Source: Duganella sacchari
Lineage (GTDB): Bacteria > Pseudomonadota > Gammaproteobacteria > Burkholderiales > Burkholderiaceae_D
Direction: 5' to 3'
Assembly (NCBI RefSeq): GCF_900143065.1
Contig: NZ_FRCX01000004.1
Span: 62,001-126,000, forward strand
Length of the DNA stretch: 64,000 bases
Part shown: positions 19,475-28,433 of the stretch, in pieces
Layout: every line of letters starts with the position of its first letter
Numbering within the stretch: position 1 is the stretch's first letter
Program-made: the position numbers and the translations under genes
Notes under the pieces: generated by a model
The model's input: only the letters and a program-made list of their open reading frames with translations
Database searches by the model: none
What the model was told of the DNA's origin: nothing

Positions 19475-19513
19475 TCGTATAAACAATATTTTTGATTCGG
19501 CAAATTTTTACCA

Positions 19514-19541
19514 TTGACAGGCTCCATAGAACCTCTATAAT
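19514..19541 (+). promoter_or_regulatory. sigma-70 promoter for tRNA-Gly genes
   Basis: A perfect TTGACA (19514-19519) and a perfect TATAAT (19536-19541) are separated by 16 bases, 32 bases upstream of the first tRNA-Gly. Consensus strength fits a stable RNA operon. Confidence 0.85.
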
Positions 19542-19572
19542 GCTGGCCTGTTGTTGATGACGACGAAGCAAA

Positions 19573-19648
19573 GCGGGAGTAGCTCAGTTGGTAGAGCGCA
19601 ACCTTGCCAAGGTTGAGGTCGAGAGTTCGAGACTCTTCTCCCGCTCCA
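19573..19648 (+). tRNA. tRNA-Gly (GCC)
   Basis: A 76-base cloverleaf: acceptor GCGGGAG/CTCCCGC, D arm GCTC...GAGC, anticodon stem CAACC/GGTTG with loop TTGCCAA (anticodon GCC), T arm GAGAG-TTCGAGA-CTCTT, encoded TCCA end. First of two identical copies transcribed from the promoter at 19514. Confidence 0.97.
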
Positions 19649-19695
19649 GTTTCTCCGGAAGCTAAGTGGCGTAGTAAAAAGTAGTAACACTCCAT

Positions 19696-19771
19696 GCGGG
19701 AGTAGCTCAGTTGGTAGAGCGCAACCTTGCCAAGGTTGAGGTCGAGAGTTCGAGACTCTTCTCCCGCTCCA
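19696..19771 (+). tRNA. tRNA-Gly (GCC), second copy
   Basis: Identical in sequence to the copy at 19573, 47 bases further on, with an encoded CCA end. It is followed within 12 bases by a strong terminator. The tRNA plus terminator recurs, slightly diverged in the terminator, at 41915-42028. Confidence 0.97.
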
Positions 19772-19780
19772 GTATTGAAG

Positions 19781-19808
19781 AAGGGCAGCCCGGTGGGCTG
19801 CCCTTTTT
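19781..19808 (+). terminator. Rho-independent terminator of tRNA-Gly operon
   Basis: GGGCAGCCC (19783-19791), GGT, GGGCTGCCC (19795-19803), then TTTTT. A near-copy follows the third tRNA-Gly at 42002. Confidence 0.9.
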
Positions 19809-19987
19809 GCATTAAGTCCAACACGTCTTCCCAAAACTTCGGACCATCAGTGAGGTAGTGCGGCTGCTTATCGTTCAATCGCGGAAGGTGAGGTCAAACA
19901 TGAAGCAGATGTAAACCCTGCGGATGATGCTCGCGCGGCGGTGGGCGCTAAGTTGCTACCATGTGCGTTTTCTACGAGGAGGACGAC

Positions 19988-20425
19988 ATGAGCTATGCGA
20001 GATTCTTCCAAATGATCGGCGCTGGTACCGTCATCATGTTTGGCTTGATGTATCTGAACACCTATGAACCTGACCATGTGTTCTTCAGCGAAACCCGTGC
20101 CTATATGGCGCTGATCATGACGCTGGTTATGTTGGCCTTCATGTGGAAAATGTACCCGCGCCGCAGCGTCAACCTGGCCATCGTCGCCGGCAGCGTGGCG
20201 GTGTTCGGCGTGTCGCTGTGGCTGGTCCGCAGCCAGGACACAGTGGACGACCTGTCCTATCTGCGTGCCATGATTCCGCACCACTCGATCGCCATCCTGA
20301 CCAGCAGCCGCGCCCATCTCCATGACCCCCGCGTGCGCCAATTGGCCGACGGCATCATCACTACCCAGCGCAAGGAGATCGGCGAGATGAAGCAATACAT
20401 CGCCGACCTGGACAAGACGCGCTGA
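19988..20425 (+). CDS. DUF305 family membrane protein
   Basis: The 145-residue protein has about three membrane segments (near residues 8-22, 38-54 and 60-78) and a C-terminal DUF305 part with MIPHHSIAILTSSRA and IITTQRKEIGEMKQYI. The paired histidines in DUF305 resemble a ferritin-like or metal-binding helix pair; these proteins are often found with copper or stress genes, but no biochemical role is fixed. The ATG at 19988 is chosen because GAGGAGG lies 7 bases upstream; an earlier in-frame ATG at 19961 reads through that site. Confidence 0.75.
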   Translation: MSYARFFQMIGAGTVIMFGLMYLNTYEPDHVFFSETRAYMALIMTLVMLAFMWKMYPRRSVNLAIVAGSVAVFGVSLWLVRSQDTVDDLSYLRAMIPHHSIAILTSSRAHLHDPRVRQLADGIITTQRKEIGEMKQYIADLDKTR

Positions 20426-20540
20426 GGCTGGCCATCCCGTCGCAGGCGACGATGTCCGCATTGCGTGCGATGCACCACAGACGCTGGCGCCACGGCGGGC
20501 TATGTTAAATGTCTCACCCACGTTTTGCGAGGAGGTTGAC

Positions 20541-21065
20541 ATGGTCACCCAAGCCGCATTCCCCCACGCAGCGGAGCGGCGCAGCGGCGCCGTCCCGCTC
20601 GCCCCAGCGCCAGTAGCAGTGCGCCAGCTTGACGCACCACCGCGCTCGGGTTTGGCCCAGCAGCCGGTCTACGCGCTGCTGGTGCAATTCCCCGCCGTCT
20701 GCTTCACCGGCGCCTGGATCGCCGATCTTGCCTACTGGCGCACCACACTGTACATCTGGCAAACCTTCTCGGTGTGGCTGCTGGCCGCCGGTTGTGTCGC
20801 CGCGGCGCTGGCGGCCGTCGCCGGCCTGCTGACCTGGATCCTGCACGCGCCCGTGCGTGCGCCGCGGTTCGCCGCTGCCCATGCCGGCACCAGCGCCGTG
20901 GCGCTAGCCGTGTCGGTGCTGAATCTGCTGGTCCACAGCCGCGACGGCTACACGGCGGTGGTCCCGGGCGGCATCGCGCTATCCAGCGTGGCGCTGCTGT
21001 TGATGCTGCTGGCGATCTGGTGCGGCTGGCCGCGCACGGCGCCGGTGCGCGGCGGGAGCCAGTGA
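20541..21065 (+). CDS. DUF2231-type membrane protein
   Basis: The 174-residue protein has a polar N-terminal stretch of about 35 residues, then four membrane segments (about 40-62, 68-95, 108-126, 133-156). The sequence QPVYALLVQFPAVCFTGAWIADLAYW resembles the start of DUF2231 domains (described here in part). Start chosen at 20541 behind GAGGAGG. Its stop overlaps the start of the next gene (TGATG), so both are expressed together; DUF2231 proteins frequently accompany sorbosone/PQQ-type dehydrogenases. Confidence 0.65.
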   Translation: MVTQAAFPHAAERRSGAVPLAPAPVAVRQLDAPPRSGLAQQPVYALLVQFPAVCFTGAWIADLAYWRTTLYIWQTFSVWLLAAGCVAAALAAVAGLLTWILHAPVRAPRFAAAHAGTSAVALAVSVLNLLVHSRDGYTAVVPGGIALSSVALLLMLLAIWCGWPRTAPVRGGSQ

Positions 21066-22390
21066 TGGGCGCGCTGATCACGCCCGCGCTTGGCCGCGCG
21101 GCAGGCGCATTGCTGGCCGGGGCTGTGCTGCTGGCGGCCTGCGACCGCGGCGACCCGTCGCAGCAGGCCGCCCAGTACGGCGCCGCGCCGATGCTGCCGG
21201 CGCCCAAGGCCTATCTGCTGCCGCCGATGAAGGTGGCGCCGGCCGCCGGCTGGAAAGTCGGCGAAACGCCGACCGTGGCCGCGCCGCTGCATGTGCTCGC
21301 GCTGGCCACCGGCCTGCAGCACCCGCGCGCGGTATATCCGCTGCCCAATGGCGACATTTTGATTGTCGAGTCGAACGGGCCGCACGCGCCGGTGTTCCGG
21401 CCCAAGGACCTGGTGATGGGGCCGATCAAGGCGTATGGTGGCTCGGCCGCCAAAGGCGGCAACCGCATCACGCTGGTGCGTCCGGCCGGGCCCGGCGTGG
21501 CGGCACTGCGCAGCGTGTTCCTCGAGAACCTGCACTCGCCGTTCGGCGTGGCGCTGGTCGGCAATGAGCTGTACGTGGCCAACGCCGACGCCCTGATGCG
21601 CTATCCCTACACGGAGGGCGCGACCCGCATCACCGCCGCCGGCACCAAAGTGCTGGACCTGCCGGGCGGCCCGATCAATCACCACTGGACCAAGAGCCTG
21701 CTGGCCAGCGCCGATGGCAGCAAGCTGTATGTCGGCGTGGGGTCGAACAGCAATATCACGGAAAACGGCATGGCCGCCGAACTCTACCGCGCCAACATCC
21801 TGGAGATAGACCGTGCCAGTGGCGCGCTGCGCATCTTCGCCAGCGGGCTGCGCAACCCGAATTCGATGCAGTGGGAGCCCGACAGCCACGCCATGTGGGT
21901 GGTCGTCAACGAACGCGACGAGATCGGCCCAGACCTGGTGCCCGACTACCTGACTTCGGTGCGCGAACGCGGCTTTTATGGCTGGCCTTACAGTTATTAC
22001 GGCGCCCATCTCGACCCGCGGGTCCAGCCGCAGCGGCCCGACCTGGTGGCGCAAGCCATCGTGCCGGACTACGCCCTGGGGTCGCACGTGGCGCCGCTGG
22101 GACTGGCCTTTAGCGGCCAGTCGCCCGCCATGCCGGCCACGCTGCGCGCCGGCGCGTTTGTCGGCGAACATGGCAGTTGGGACCGCAATCCGGTCAGCGG
22201 CTACAAGGTGGTGTTCATCCCCTTCAGCGGCGGCCGGCCGGTTGGCCAGCCGGTGGATGTGGTGGGCGGCTTCCTGGTAGATGGCCGCATCCGCGGCCGC
22301 CCGGTGGGCCTGGCGATGGACCGCCGCGGTGCGCTGCTGATTGCCGACGATGTCGGCAACACGGTGTGGCAGGTCAGCGCGGCGCCGTGA
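21065..22390 (+). CDS. PQQ-type sugar (sorbosone-like) dehydrogenase, lipoprotein
   Basis: The 441-residue protein starts with a lipoprotein signal ending LLAAC-D near residue 26; Asp after the Cys suggests inner-membrane retention. The rest is a six-bladed beta-propeller of the sorbosone/glucose dehydrogenase family: LATGLQHPRAVYPLPNGDIL, HSPFGVALVGNELYVANAD, GSNSNITENGM, ASGLRNPNSMQWEP and GEHGSWDRNPVSGYKVV. Family members oxidise sugars with PQQ in the periplasm; no PQQ synthesis genes are in the window and the substrate is unknown. Start overlaps the preceding stop. Confidence 0.8.
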   Translation: MGALITPALGRAAGALLAGAVLLAACDRGDPSQQAAQYGAAPMLPAPKAYLLPPMKVAPAAGWKVGETPTVAAPLHVLALATGLQHPRAVYPLPNGDILIVESNGPHAPVFRPKDLVMGPIKAYGGSAAKGGNRITLVRPAGPGVAALRSVFLENLHSPFGVALVGNELYVANADALMRYPYTEGATRITAAGTKVLDLPGGPINHHWTKSLLASADGSKLYVGVGSNSNITENGMAAELYRANILEIDRASGALRIFASGLRNPNSMQWEPDSHAMWVVVNERDEIGPDLVPDYLTSVRERGFYGWPYSYYGAHLDPRVQPQRPDLVAQAIVPDYALGSHVAPLGLAFSGQSPAMPATLRAGAFVGEHGSWDRNPVSGYKVVFIPFSGGRPVGQPVDVVGGFLVDGRIRGRPVGLAMDRRGALLIADDVGNTVWQVSAAP

Positions 22391-22393
22391 GCG

Positions 22394-23557
22394 CTAGCGC
22401 TGGCGCCCGGCGCTGAGGCGCAGCCATCCATAGCCAGCCATGCCAGCGATCAGCGAGGCGCACAGGACGGCCAGCTTGGCACCGCTGACCACCGCCGGCG
22501 CCGCAGGGAAGGCCAGGTTGGCGATGAAGATGGACATGGTAAAGCCAATCCCGCCGAGCAGGGCAGCGCCGGCCAGATGGCGCCACGCCAGTCCCGCCGG
22601 CAACGGGCACAGGCCGCTGGCGACAGCAAGGCCGCAGGCGAGGCCGATGCCGGCCGGCTTGCCGATGCACAGGCCAAGAATGATGCCGAGCGCGTTGGGG
22701 CTGGTCAGGCCGTGCAGCCAGTCGCCGCCCAGTGCGATGCCGGTATTGGCCAGTGCGAACAAGGGCAGGATCAGCCACGCTACGGGCTGGTGCAGCGCGT
22801 GCTCGAGCCGGTGTGACGGCGAGGAGGTGTCGTCGCAGCGCGACGAATACGGGATGGCAAACGCCAGCAGCACGCCGGCAATGGTCGCGTGTACCCCGGA
22901 CTTGAACATCAGCAGCCACATCACGGCGCCGCCCAGCAGATAGGGCCACAGTGCTTGCACGCGCGCCAGCCGGTTCAGCAGCAGCAGCCCGGCCCATACC
23001 AGGAAGGCGGCGGCCAGATACGCCAGCGCGACGTCGGCGGTGTAGAACACCGCGATGACCACGATCGCGCCCAGATCGTCCATGACCGCCAGCGCGGCCA
23101 AAAACACTTTGAGCGAGGCCGGCACGCGCTGCCCCAGCAAGGCCAGCACCCCCAGCGCAAACGCGATGTCGGTGGCCATGGGGATGCCGAGTCCGGCCTG
23201 GGTGGTGGTGCCGCGGTTCAATGCGAAATGGATCAGCGCCGGCGCCGCGATGCCGCCGGCAGCCGCCAGCCCGGGCAGCAGGGCGCTGCGCAGGTCGGAC
23301 AATTCGCCGTTGTACAGTTCGCGTTCCAGTTCCAGCCCGATGAGCAGGAAGAAGATGGCCATCAGGCCGTCATTGATCCAGCGTTCGACGCTGAGCCCGC
23401 CAAGCGGGGCGTGCCACAGATGGCGGTAGGCCTCGCCAACGGCGGAGTTGGCGAGCGCCAGTGACAGCGCAGTGCAAGCGATGAGCAGGAAGCCGGCGGT
23501 TTTTTCCGAGCGGACGAAGGCGGTGAACGTGCGGGAGAGCAGGGTGTCGAAATGCAT
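22394..23557 (-). CDS. nhaA: Na+/H+ antiporter NhaA
   Basis: NhaA exports Na+ in exchange for protons across the inner membrane. The 387-residue protein has about 12 membrane segments, INDGLMAIFFLLIGLELERE, IPMATDIAFALGVLALLG (conserved Asp of the transport site region) and AVMDDLGAIVVIAVFY, with the adjacent Asp pair that binds the ion. Its stop is convergent with the PQQ-type dehydrogenase, 3 bases away. An ion-transport theme continues with the ClC channel upstream and an antiporter at 26091. Confidence 0.95.
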   Translation of the reverse strand: MHFDTLLSRTFTAFVRSEKTAGFLLIACTALSLALANSAVGEAYRHLWHAPLGGLSVERWINDGLMAIFFLLIGLELERELYNGELSDLRSALLPGLAAAGGIAAPALIHFALNRGTTTQAGLGIPMATDIAFALGVLALLGQRVPASLKVFLAALAVMDDLGAIVVIAVFYTADVALAYLAAAFLVWAGLLLLNRLARVQALWPYLLGGAVMWLLMFKSGVHATIAGVLLAFAIPYSSRCDDTSSPSHRLEHALHQPVAWLILPLFALANTGIALGGDWLHGLTSPNALGIILGLCIGKPAGIGLACGLAVASGLCPLPAGLAWRHLAGAALLGGIGFTMSIFIANLAFPAAPAVVSGAKLAVLCASLIAGMAGYGWLRLSAGRQR

Positions 23558-23635
23558 GGGCGCGACCTTATCGCGCGGCGGCCCGACCAGCGCAATCCCT
23601 GTTTCGCCCCGATGGCGGAAACACCCAGCGCGTGA

Positions 23636-24955
23636 TTATACCCGGCTGGCGGCGTTGGCGAGCTGCTGCTGGGCCAGCACGGCATAGAGCGGCGCGCTGA
23701 TCACTTTGGCGATGGTGCGCGCGATCATGGCGCAGGCCATCAGGCTCAGCACCATGGCGTGGCCGTCGACCATCTCCATCACGATAATGAACGAGGTCAG
23801 CGGCGCCTGGGTGGCGGCCGCCAAGAAGCCGACCATGCCCAGCGCGATGAGCGCGGTGGCGCTGGGCAGGTGAAACCACTGGGCGACGTCATTGCCCAGT
23901 GCGGCGCCGATCGCCAGCGACGGCGCGAAGATGCCGGCCGGCACGCCGGACCAGGTGGTCAGCCAGGTCGCGGCGAATTTGAGCAGAAAGAACAGCGCCG
24001 GCACCGCTTCGCGCCCCGCCACCATGGCGCGCGTGTGGCCATAGCCGCTGCCAAAGGTGGCGCCGGCCGAGACCAGCCCGATGACAGCCACCAGCAGCCC
24101 GCACAGCACCGCAAACGCGACCGGATGGGCAGCGCGCAGCCGCGACAGCCCATCCTTGCCCTGGCCCAGTAGTGAGGCTTGCAGCAGCCGTGAAAAGACG
24201 CCGCCGGCCAGCCCGCTGAGCACGGCCACCACCAGGCCGGGCAGTAGCAGCGACCAGTCGATGCCGGTGGCGCGGATGATGCCGAAGTATGTGGCGTTGC
24301 CGTAGATCGAGACGGCCATCAGGCCGGCCAGCACGATGGCCGACATCAGCAGGCCGCTATTGCGCTGCTCCGGCGTGCGCGACAGCTCCTCGATGGCGAA
24401 CATGATACCGGCCAGCGGTGTGTTGAAGGCAGCGGCAATTCCGGCCGCGCCGCCGGCCACCAGCAAGCCGTGCGCGCTGACCGCCGTGCGCTCCGGCAGC
24501 CAGCGGCGCGCGCTGAGCATGATGCCGGCCGCGACCTGCACCGACGGCCCTTCGCGGCCGAGCGACAGGCCTGCCAGCAAGCCCCAGGTCGTCAGCGCGA
24601 CTTTGGCGATACTGAGCCGGATGGACACCAGCCGGCTGGTGACGGCCGGGGTGGCGCCGGGATCCAGGGCCGCCATGACCTGGGGGATGCCGGAGCCGGC
24701 GGCCGCGCTGAACCAACGCCGGGTGATCCAGACGATGGCGCCGGCACAGCAGGGCGTCCACACCAGTGCCGCCACCGGTTGCCCGGCAAACAGGCGCATG
24801 AATAGCTCAATGGCGCTTTCGCCGGCCCAGGTGAAGGCGGCGACCATCAGGCCGGCCGCGCACGCCGTCGCCATCACCACTGCGCGGGTTGCCCAGATCC
24901 GCCAGTTGCGGAATTCCCGCGCGAAGGTGGCGGCGGTGTTGTGGTGGATTTTCAT
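23636..24955 (-). CDS. ClC family chloride channel/transporter
   Basis: The 439-residue protein contains the ClC selectivity motifs GSGIPQVMAAL, GREGPSVQVAAG, GGAAGIAAAFNTPLAGIMFAIEE (split over residues about 165-190) and GVPAGIFAPSLAIGAALG. It lacks cytoplasmic CBS domains. Bacterial ClC proteins of this type are Cl-/H+ exchangers or fluoride/chloride transporters; the gating Glu lies in GREGP. The ATG at 24955 fits the family start; the open frame upstream to 25555 would run antisense into the next gene. Transcribed divergently from the 25034 gene across a region with two palindromes. Confidence 0.9.
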   Translation of the reverse strand: MKIHHNTAATFAREFRNWRIWATRAVVMATACAAGLMVAAFTWAGESAIELFMRLFAGQPVAALVWTPCCAGAIVWITRRWFSAAAGSGIPQVMAALDPGATPAVTSRLVSIRLSIAKVALTTWGLLAGLSLGREGPSVQVAAGIMLSARRWLPERTAVSAHGLLVAGGAAGIAAAFNTPLAGIMFAIEELSRTPEQRNSGLLMSAIVLAGLMAVSIYGNATYFGIIRATGIDWSLLLPGLVVAVLSGLAGGVFSRLLQASLLGQGKDGLSRLRAAHPVAFAVLCGLLVAVIGLVSAGATFGSGYGHTRAMVAGREAVPALFFLLKFAATWLTTWSGVPAGIFAPSLAIGAALGNDVAQWFHLPSATALIALGMVGFLAAATQAPLTSFIIVMEMVDGHAMVLSLMACAMIARTIAKVISAPLYAVLAQQQLANAASRV

Positions 24956-24991
24956 GGGGCGTGCGGGGCAGCGAGCGGGCCGGCGGTGAAA

Positions 24992-25009
24992 TACATTTGT
25001 GCAAATGTA
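24992..25009. promoter_or_regulatory. operator-like palindrome (site 1)
   Basis: TACATTTG, TG, CAAATGTA is a perfect inverted repeat with 8-base arms in the 78-base divergent spacer between the ClC gene and the 25034 gene. A second site with the same TTTG/CAAA core is 15 bases away. It has the form of a MarR/TetR-type operator; a MarR gene lies at 29299. Confidence 0.45.
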
Positions 25010-25024
25010 CTTTGCTGCCATATG

Positions 25025-25035
25025 ATTTGTCAAAT
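25025..25035. promoter_or_regulatory. operator-like palindrome (site 2)
   Basis: ATTTG-T-CAAAT, a perfect 5-base-arm palindrome sharing the core of site 1. It overlaps the chosen ATG of the downstream gene, so a bound repressor would block both transcription and the start region. Confidence 0.35.
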
Positions 25036-26101
25036 GGAACGACATCAACCAGGGATCGGCGCCCCTGCTTGGCGCCGGCATGTGGTCGCTGCGCTCACCT
25101 TGTGCGGGGCGGCCACTGCAGCGTCGGCAGCCACGCCAGCAGCTGGCGCGGGGTTGCCGCTGCTGGCCAGATCGTTTGCGGCCATGAGCGCGCAACGTCC
25201 GCTGTTTTGCGAGGCGCCCGCCGCCGGTCCCGACGGGGGGCTCGGCGCGCCGGTGCAATGCGCTTGGCGCCAGCGCCTCATGATGCAGCGCTGGGTGTTT
25301 GATCAGGGCCGCGCGACCGGCTGTATCAGTGCTGCTGCGCGGTGGTGGCACTGGCGCCGCCAGACCGATGCCGCCTCTGGCGTGGCGCCGGTCTGGGATG
25401 CCGCCTGGCAGCGCCAGACCTTGCTGGTGGACGATGCCAACCCGCGCGCACCACAGCGCATGAGCCTGATCGCCATGGAGGCCGATGGCAGCTGGAGCGC
25501 CACGACCTGGCGCTGGTCGCCGCCCGAGCGGGCCGTGACCCGGCGCTGGGAACAACAGCGCTGGGACCAGTTAAAGCAGGCATTGCAGCAGTTGCCGACA
25601 CCGGCCGACGCCGACAGCAGCGCGCCGGCGCTGGCGCTCGGCTACCGTGGCCTGCAAGAGCGTGCCGCCGAACGCACCGGCGCAGCGCTGCTGTGGGCGC
25701 TGGGCGGCCAATGCCTGCGCCTGAGCGCGCTGCCGCAGGCCGATGCGCAGGCGTTGCCGCTGCCGTATGCGCGCGAGGACAGCCGGCTGGAACAACGCGC
25801 GGCGATCCAGGTCCAGCTGGCGCGCACCGATCCGGCGGCCACCTGGCCTGCCGTGTTCCACCTGATGCTGCCGAGCTTGCCGCACCAGCGCAGCGCCACC
25901 TATGCGGCCGTGGCGCGCAGCCATCTGCGCCTGATCGGCCATCTGTGGCTGCCCGCACGCAGCGCGCCGCCCTGGCACTTGCAACTCGATACGGCACTGG
26001 CGGCAAAGCCGGAGTCGGCGGCGGCGCTGCGCGTGATGGCGGTGCTGGAGCGCGCAATGGCGGCGCTGGCCGGGATCTGGGTGGCCGACCATGAGCGCTG
26101 A
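25034..26101 (+). CDS. exported protein of unknown function
   Basis: I do not recognise this 355-residue protein. It has an N-terminal signal peptide (VVAALTLCGAATAASA, cleavage near residue 33), then a Trp- and Arg-rich soluble region with pairs of Cys (LFCEAP, QCAWRQ, GCISAA, QCLRLS) that could form periplasmic disulfides. GC is very high. Its stop lies 11 bases inside the next gene, so it heads the antiporter/ligase operon. In-frame starts at 25022 and 24941 are possible but lie across the palindromes or in the ClC gene. Confidence 0.55.
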   Translation: MERHQPGIGAPAWRRHVVAALTLCGAATAASAATPAAGAGLPLLARSFAAMSAQRPLFCEAPAAGPDGGLGAPVQCAWRQRLMMQRWVFDQGRATGCISAAARWWHWRRQTDAASGVAPVWDAAWQRQTLLVDDANPRAPQRMSLIAMEADGSWSATTWRWSPPERAVTRRWEQQRWDQLKQALQQLPTPADADSSAPALALGYRGLQERAAERTGAALLWALGGQCLRLSALPQADAQALPLPYAREDSRLEQRAAIQVQLARTDPAATWPAVFHLMLPSLPHQRSATYAAVARSHLRLIGHLWLPARSAPPWHLQLDTALAAKPESAAALRVMAVLERAMAALAGIWVADHER

Positions 26102-27305
26102 GCTGCAGGCCTGGCCGTTGTGGCTGACCTCGCCGTTGGCGCTGCTGGGCGCCGGCTTGCTGCTGGCCCAGGTGCTGGGCCTGTTGCTGGCAGCGCGCGG
26201 CCTGCCCAGGCTGTACGGTGCGGTGGCCTCGGGCTTGCTGCTGGGCGTCAGCGGCGCGGGCCTGATCGACGCTGCCGTGGCGACCCAGTTTCAGGAATTG
26301 TTCAACGCCGCCACGGCGCTGGTGCTGTTCGAGGTCGGCCGCAAAATGGATCTGGCCTGGTTGTGGCGCAGCCGGCGCCAGGGCGCCAGCCTGCTGCTGG
26401 CGTGCCTGTTGCGCGGCACGGTAGTGTGGGCGCTGCTGGCGGCGTGCGGCTTGCGTGCCGGCGAGGCTGGCTTCATGGCGGCGATCCTGAGCGCGTCGAG
26501 CCCGATTATCCATTCCTCCATGGTGGCCGATGCCCGCGCCAGCGGCGTGACGGTGTTCGCCGGCGCCAATCTGGTCGGCCTCGGCAATGTCTTGGCGCTG
26601 CTGGCCCTGGCCCCGAGCATTGCCTGGCTGCGCACCCAGGTCGACACCGAGACGGCCGGCTATGGCGCCGAGCTGGTCAAACAGCTGGGGCGCCTGGCGT
26701 GGGGGGCGGCGATTGCCCTGTTATGTTATGGCTTATACGCGCTGGCAACCCGGCTCAGCCGTGCCCGCGCGCACCTGCGGCCCGGCATGCTGCTGGCGGC
26801 GCTGCTGATGGACCTGGGGCTATGCTCGGTCAGCGCGGCCAGCGCGCTGCTGTCGCTGCTGCTGATGGGCGTGTTGCTCCGCAATGCGGAAAAACGTGAT
26901 AACGTCTTCCAGGCCGAATTGCGCACCGGCCAGGACATCGGCTATGCCCTGCTGTTCATGCTGTCGGCCTCGCTGGTGCAAGTCGAGCAGCTATGGCATT
27001 GGCAAACGCTGCTGGTGGCGCTGACGGTGTTTGCGGCGCGGGTCGCGGTGACCCGGCTGGCGCTGGCGCCGGCGACCGCGTGGGGGCGCCGCAAGAAGCC
27101 TGCGCTGGCACTGTCGATGTATTCACTGGTCAGCTTCGGTTCGCTGATGGTCGACAACTCGATGGCCGGCTACCCGGGCCTGAGCGAGCCGGCGCAACAG
27201 ATCATGGCAGCGCTGCTGGCCCTGAACGTGCTGCTGGCGCCGGGCTTGACCTGGTACGGCCTGCACCTGGCCGGCGAGAATCACGAAGAGGAACTGCATG
27301 AATGA
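26091..27305 (+). CDS. CPA2-type cation:proton antiporter
   Basis: The 404-residue protein has about 12 membrane segments and KefB/RosB-like features: ALVLFEVGRKMDLAWLW, ASSPIIHSSMVADARASG and RTGQDIGYALLFMLSASLVQ. It has no C-terminal TrkA/RCK domain, so it is a short transporter-only form. It would exchange K+ or Na+ for protons at the inner membrane. It overlaps the preceding exported-protein gene by 11 bases and the ligase gene by 8 bases. Confidence 0.75.
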   Translation: MSAELQAWPLWLTSPLALLGAGLLLAQVLGLLLAARGLPRLYGAVASGLLLGVSGAGLIDAAVATQFQELFNAATALVLFEVGRKMDLAWLWRSRRQGASLLLACLLRGTVVWALLAACGLRAGEAGFMAAILSASSPIIHSSMVADARASGVTVFAGANLVGLGNVLALLALAPSIAWLRTQVDTETAGYGAELVKQLGRLAWGAAIALLCYGLYALATRLSRARAHLRPGMLLAALLMDLGLCSVSAASALLSLLLMGVLLRNAEKRDNVFQAELRTGQDIGYALLFMLSASLVQVEQLWHWQTLLVALTVFAARVAVTRLALAPATAWGRRKKPALALSMYSLVSFGSLMVDNSMAGYPGLSEPAQQIMAALLALNVLLAPGLTWYGLHLAGENHEEELHE

Positions 27306-28433
27306 GTCTACCGTCACTGCCGCCGCCGCCCAGGCGCTGGCCGTTGCCGGCCAGGGCCCGGCTTACTTGCCGCCCTTCGCACAGGCCCGGCTGGGCACCA
27401 TGGGCATCGAGCTCGAATTGATGGTGCTGGATCGGCTGACCTACGACCTACTGCCGGCGGCGCCAGACATCTTGCAGCTGCTGGAGCAGCAGGACAAGCG
27501 CTGGGTGGCCACGCCGGAGATCACCACCTCGATGCTGGAGGTGGCCACCTCGATCCTGGACAACTACCAGCAGGCGCTGGCCGAACTCGAGGATATACGC
27601 CACCGCGTCGAACGCGCGGCGTTTGCGGTGGGCGCGGTGATTTCCGGCGGCGGCGCCCACCCGTTCCAGCAGTGGCGCGACCAGCGGATTTACCCGAAAG
27701 CGCGCTACCGCGAATCGGCGCGCAAGTTCGGTTATCTGGCCAAGCTGTTTACCGTGTTCGGCATGCACGTCCATATCGGGGTGCCGAGCGGCGACGAGGC
27801 GGTGCGCTTGTGCGCCTGGCGGACCCAGCGGGCGCCGCTGTTTATCGCGCTGTCGGCCAACTCGCCGTGCTGGCAAGGCGAAAATTCAGGCTTTTGCAGC
27901 GCCCGCAGCAACGTGGTGGGGGCCTTCCCGATGAGCGGCACCATGCCGGCGCATATCCGGTCCTGGCAGCAGTTCGAGCAGCATTTTGCGCGCCTTGCCG
28001 CGCTGGGCATTGTTACCAGCGTCAAGGATTTTTACTGGGATGTGCGGCCGAAACCCGAGTCTGGCACGATAGAATTGCGCGTGCTCGACACCCCGCTCCA
28101 TCCGTCCTTTGCGGCCGCGCTGGCGTGTTACGCGCGCGCCTTGTGCGTCGAAGCGAGCCGGCCGCCGGAGCGCTGGCCCGTCGATGACGGCCTGAACTGT
28201 ACACCTGGAACCGCTTCAACGCCGCCCGCGACGGCGTCGCTGGCACCTGGATCGATCCGGAGACGGGCGCCGCGCGCGGCATCGCCGAGGCGCTGCTGCG
28301 CGATGGCGGCCAGGCCCGCGGGTTGACGGCACAGTTGTCCGCCGGTTATGGCATTAACGATCTGGCGCGGCATGCGAGTGAACTGTTTGGCCAGCCTTCG
28401 CCGCGCTGGCCGGCCTATGCGGGAGCGCGCTGA
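27298..28433 (+). pseudogene. YbdK-type carboxylate-amine ligase (GCS2), frameshifted
   Basis: The frame from 27298 encodes about 298 residues of a GCS2-family ligase (GTMGIELELMVLD, PEITTSMLEVATS, FGMHVHIGVPSGDEAV, GTIELRVLDTPL). Near 28190 the frame breaks: the original frame runs on as unrelated Pro/Ala/Arg sequence to 28326, while the -1 frame continues with PELYTWNRFNAARDGVAG and ends LFGQPSPRWPAYAGAR at 28433. Joined, the protein would be about 378 residues, normal for YbdK proteins, and its stop would overlap the next start (TGATG). A single missing base explains it: either a recent mutation or a sequencing error. YbdK has weak glutamate-cysteine ligase activity. Confidence 0.8.
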
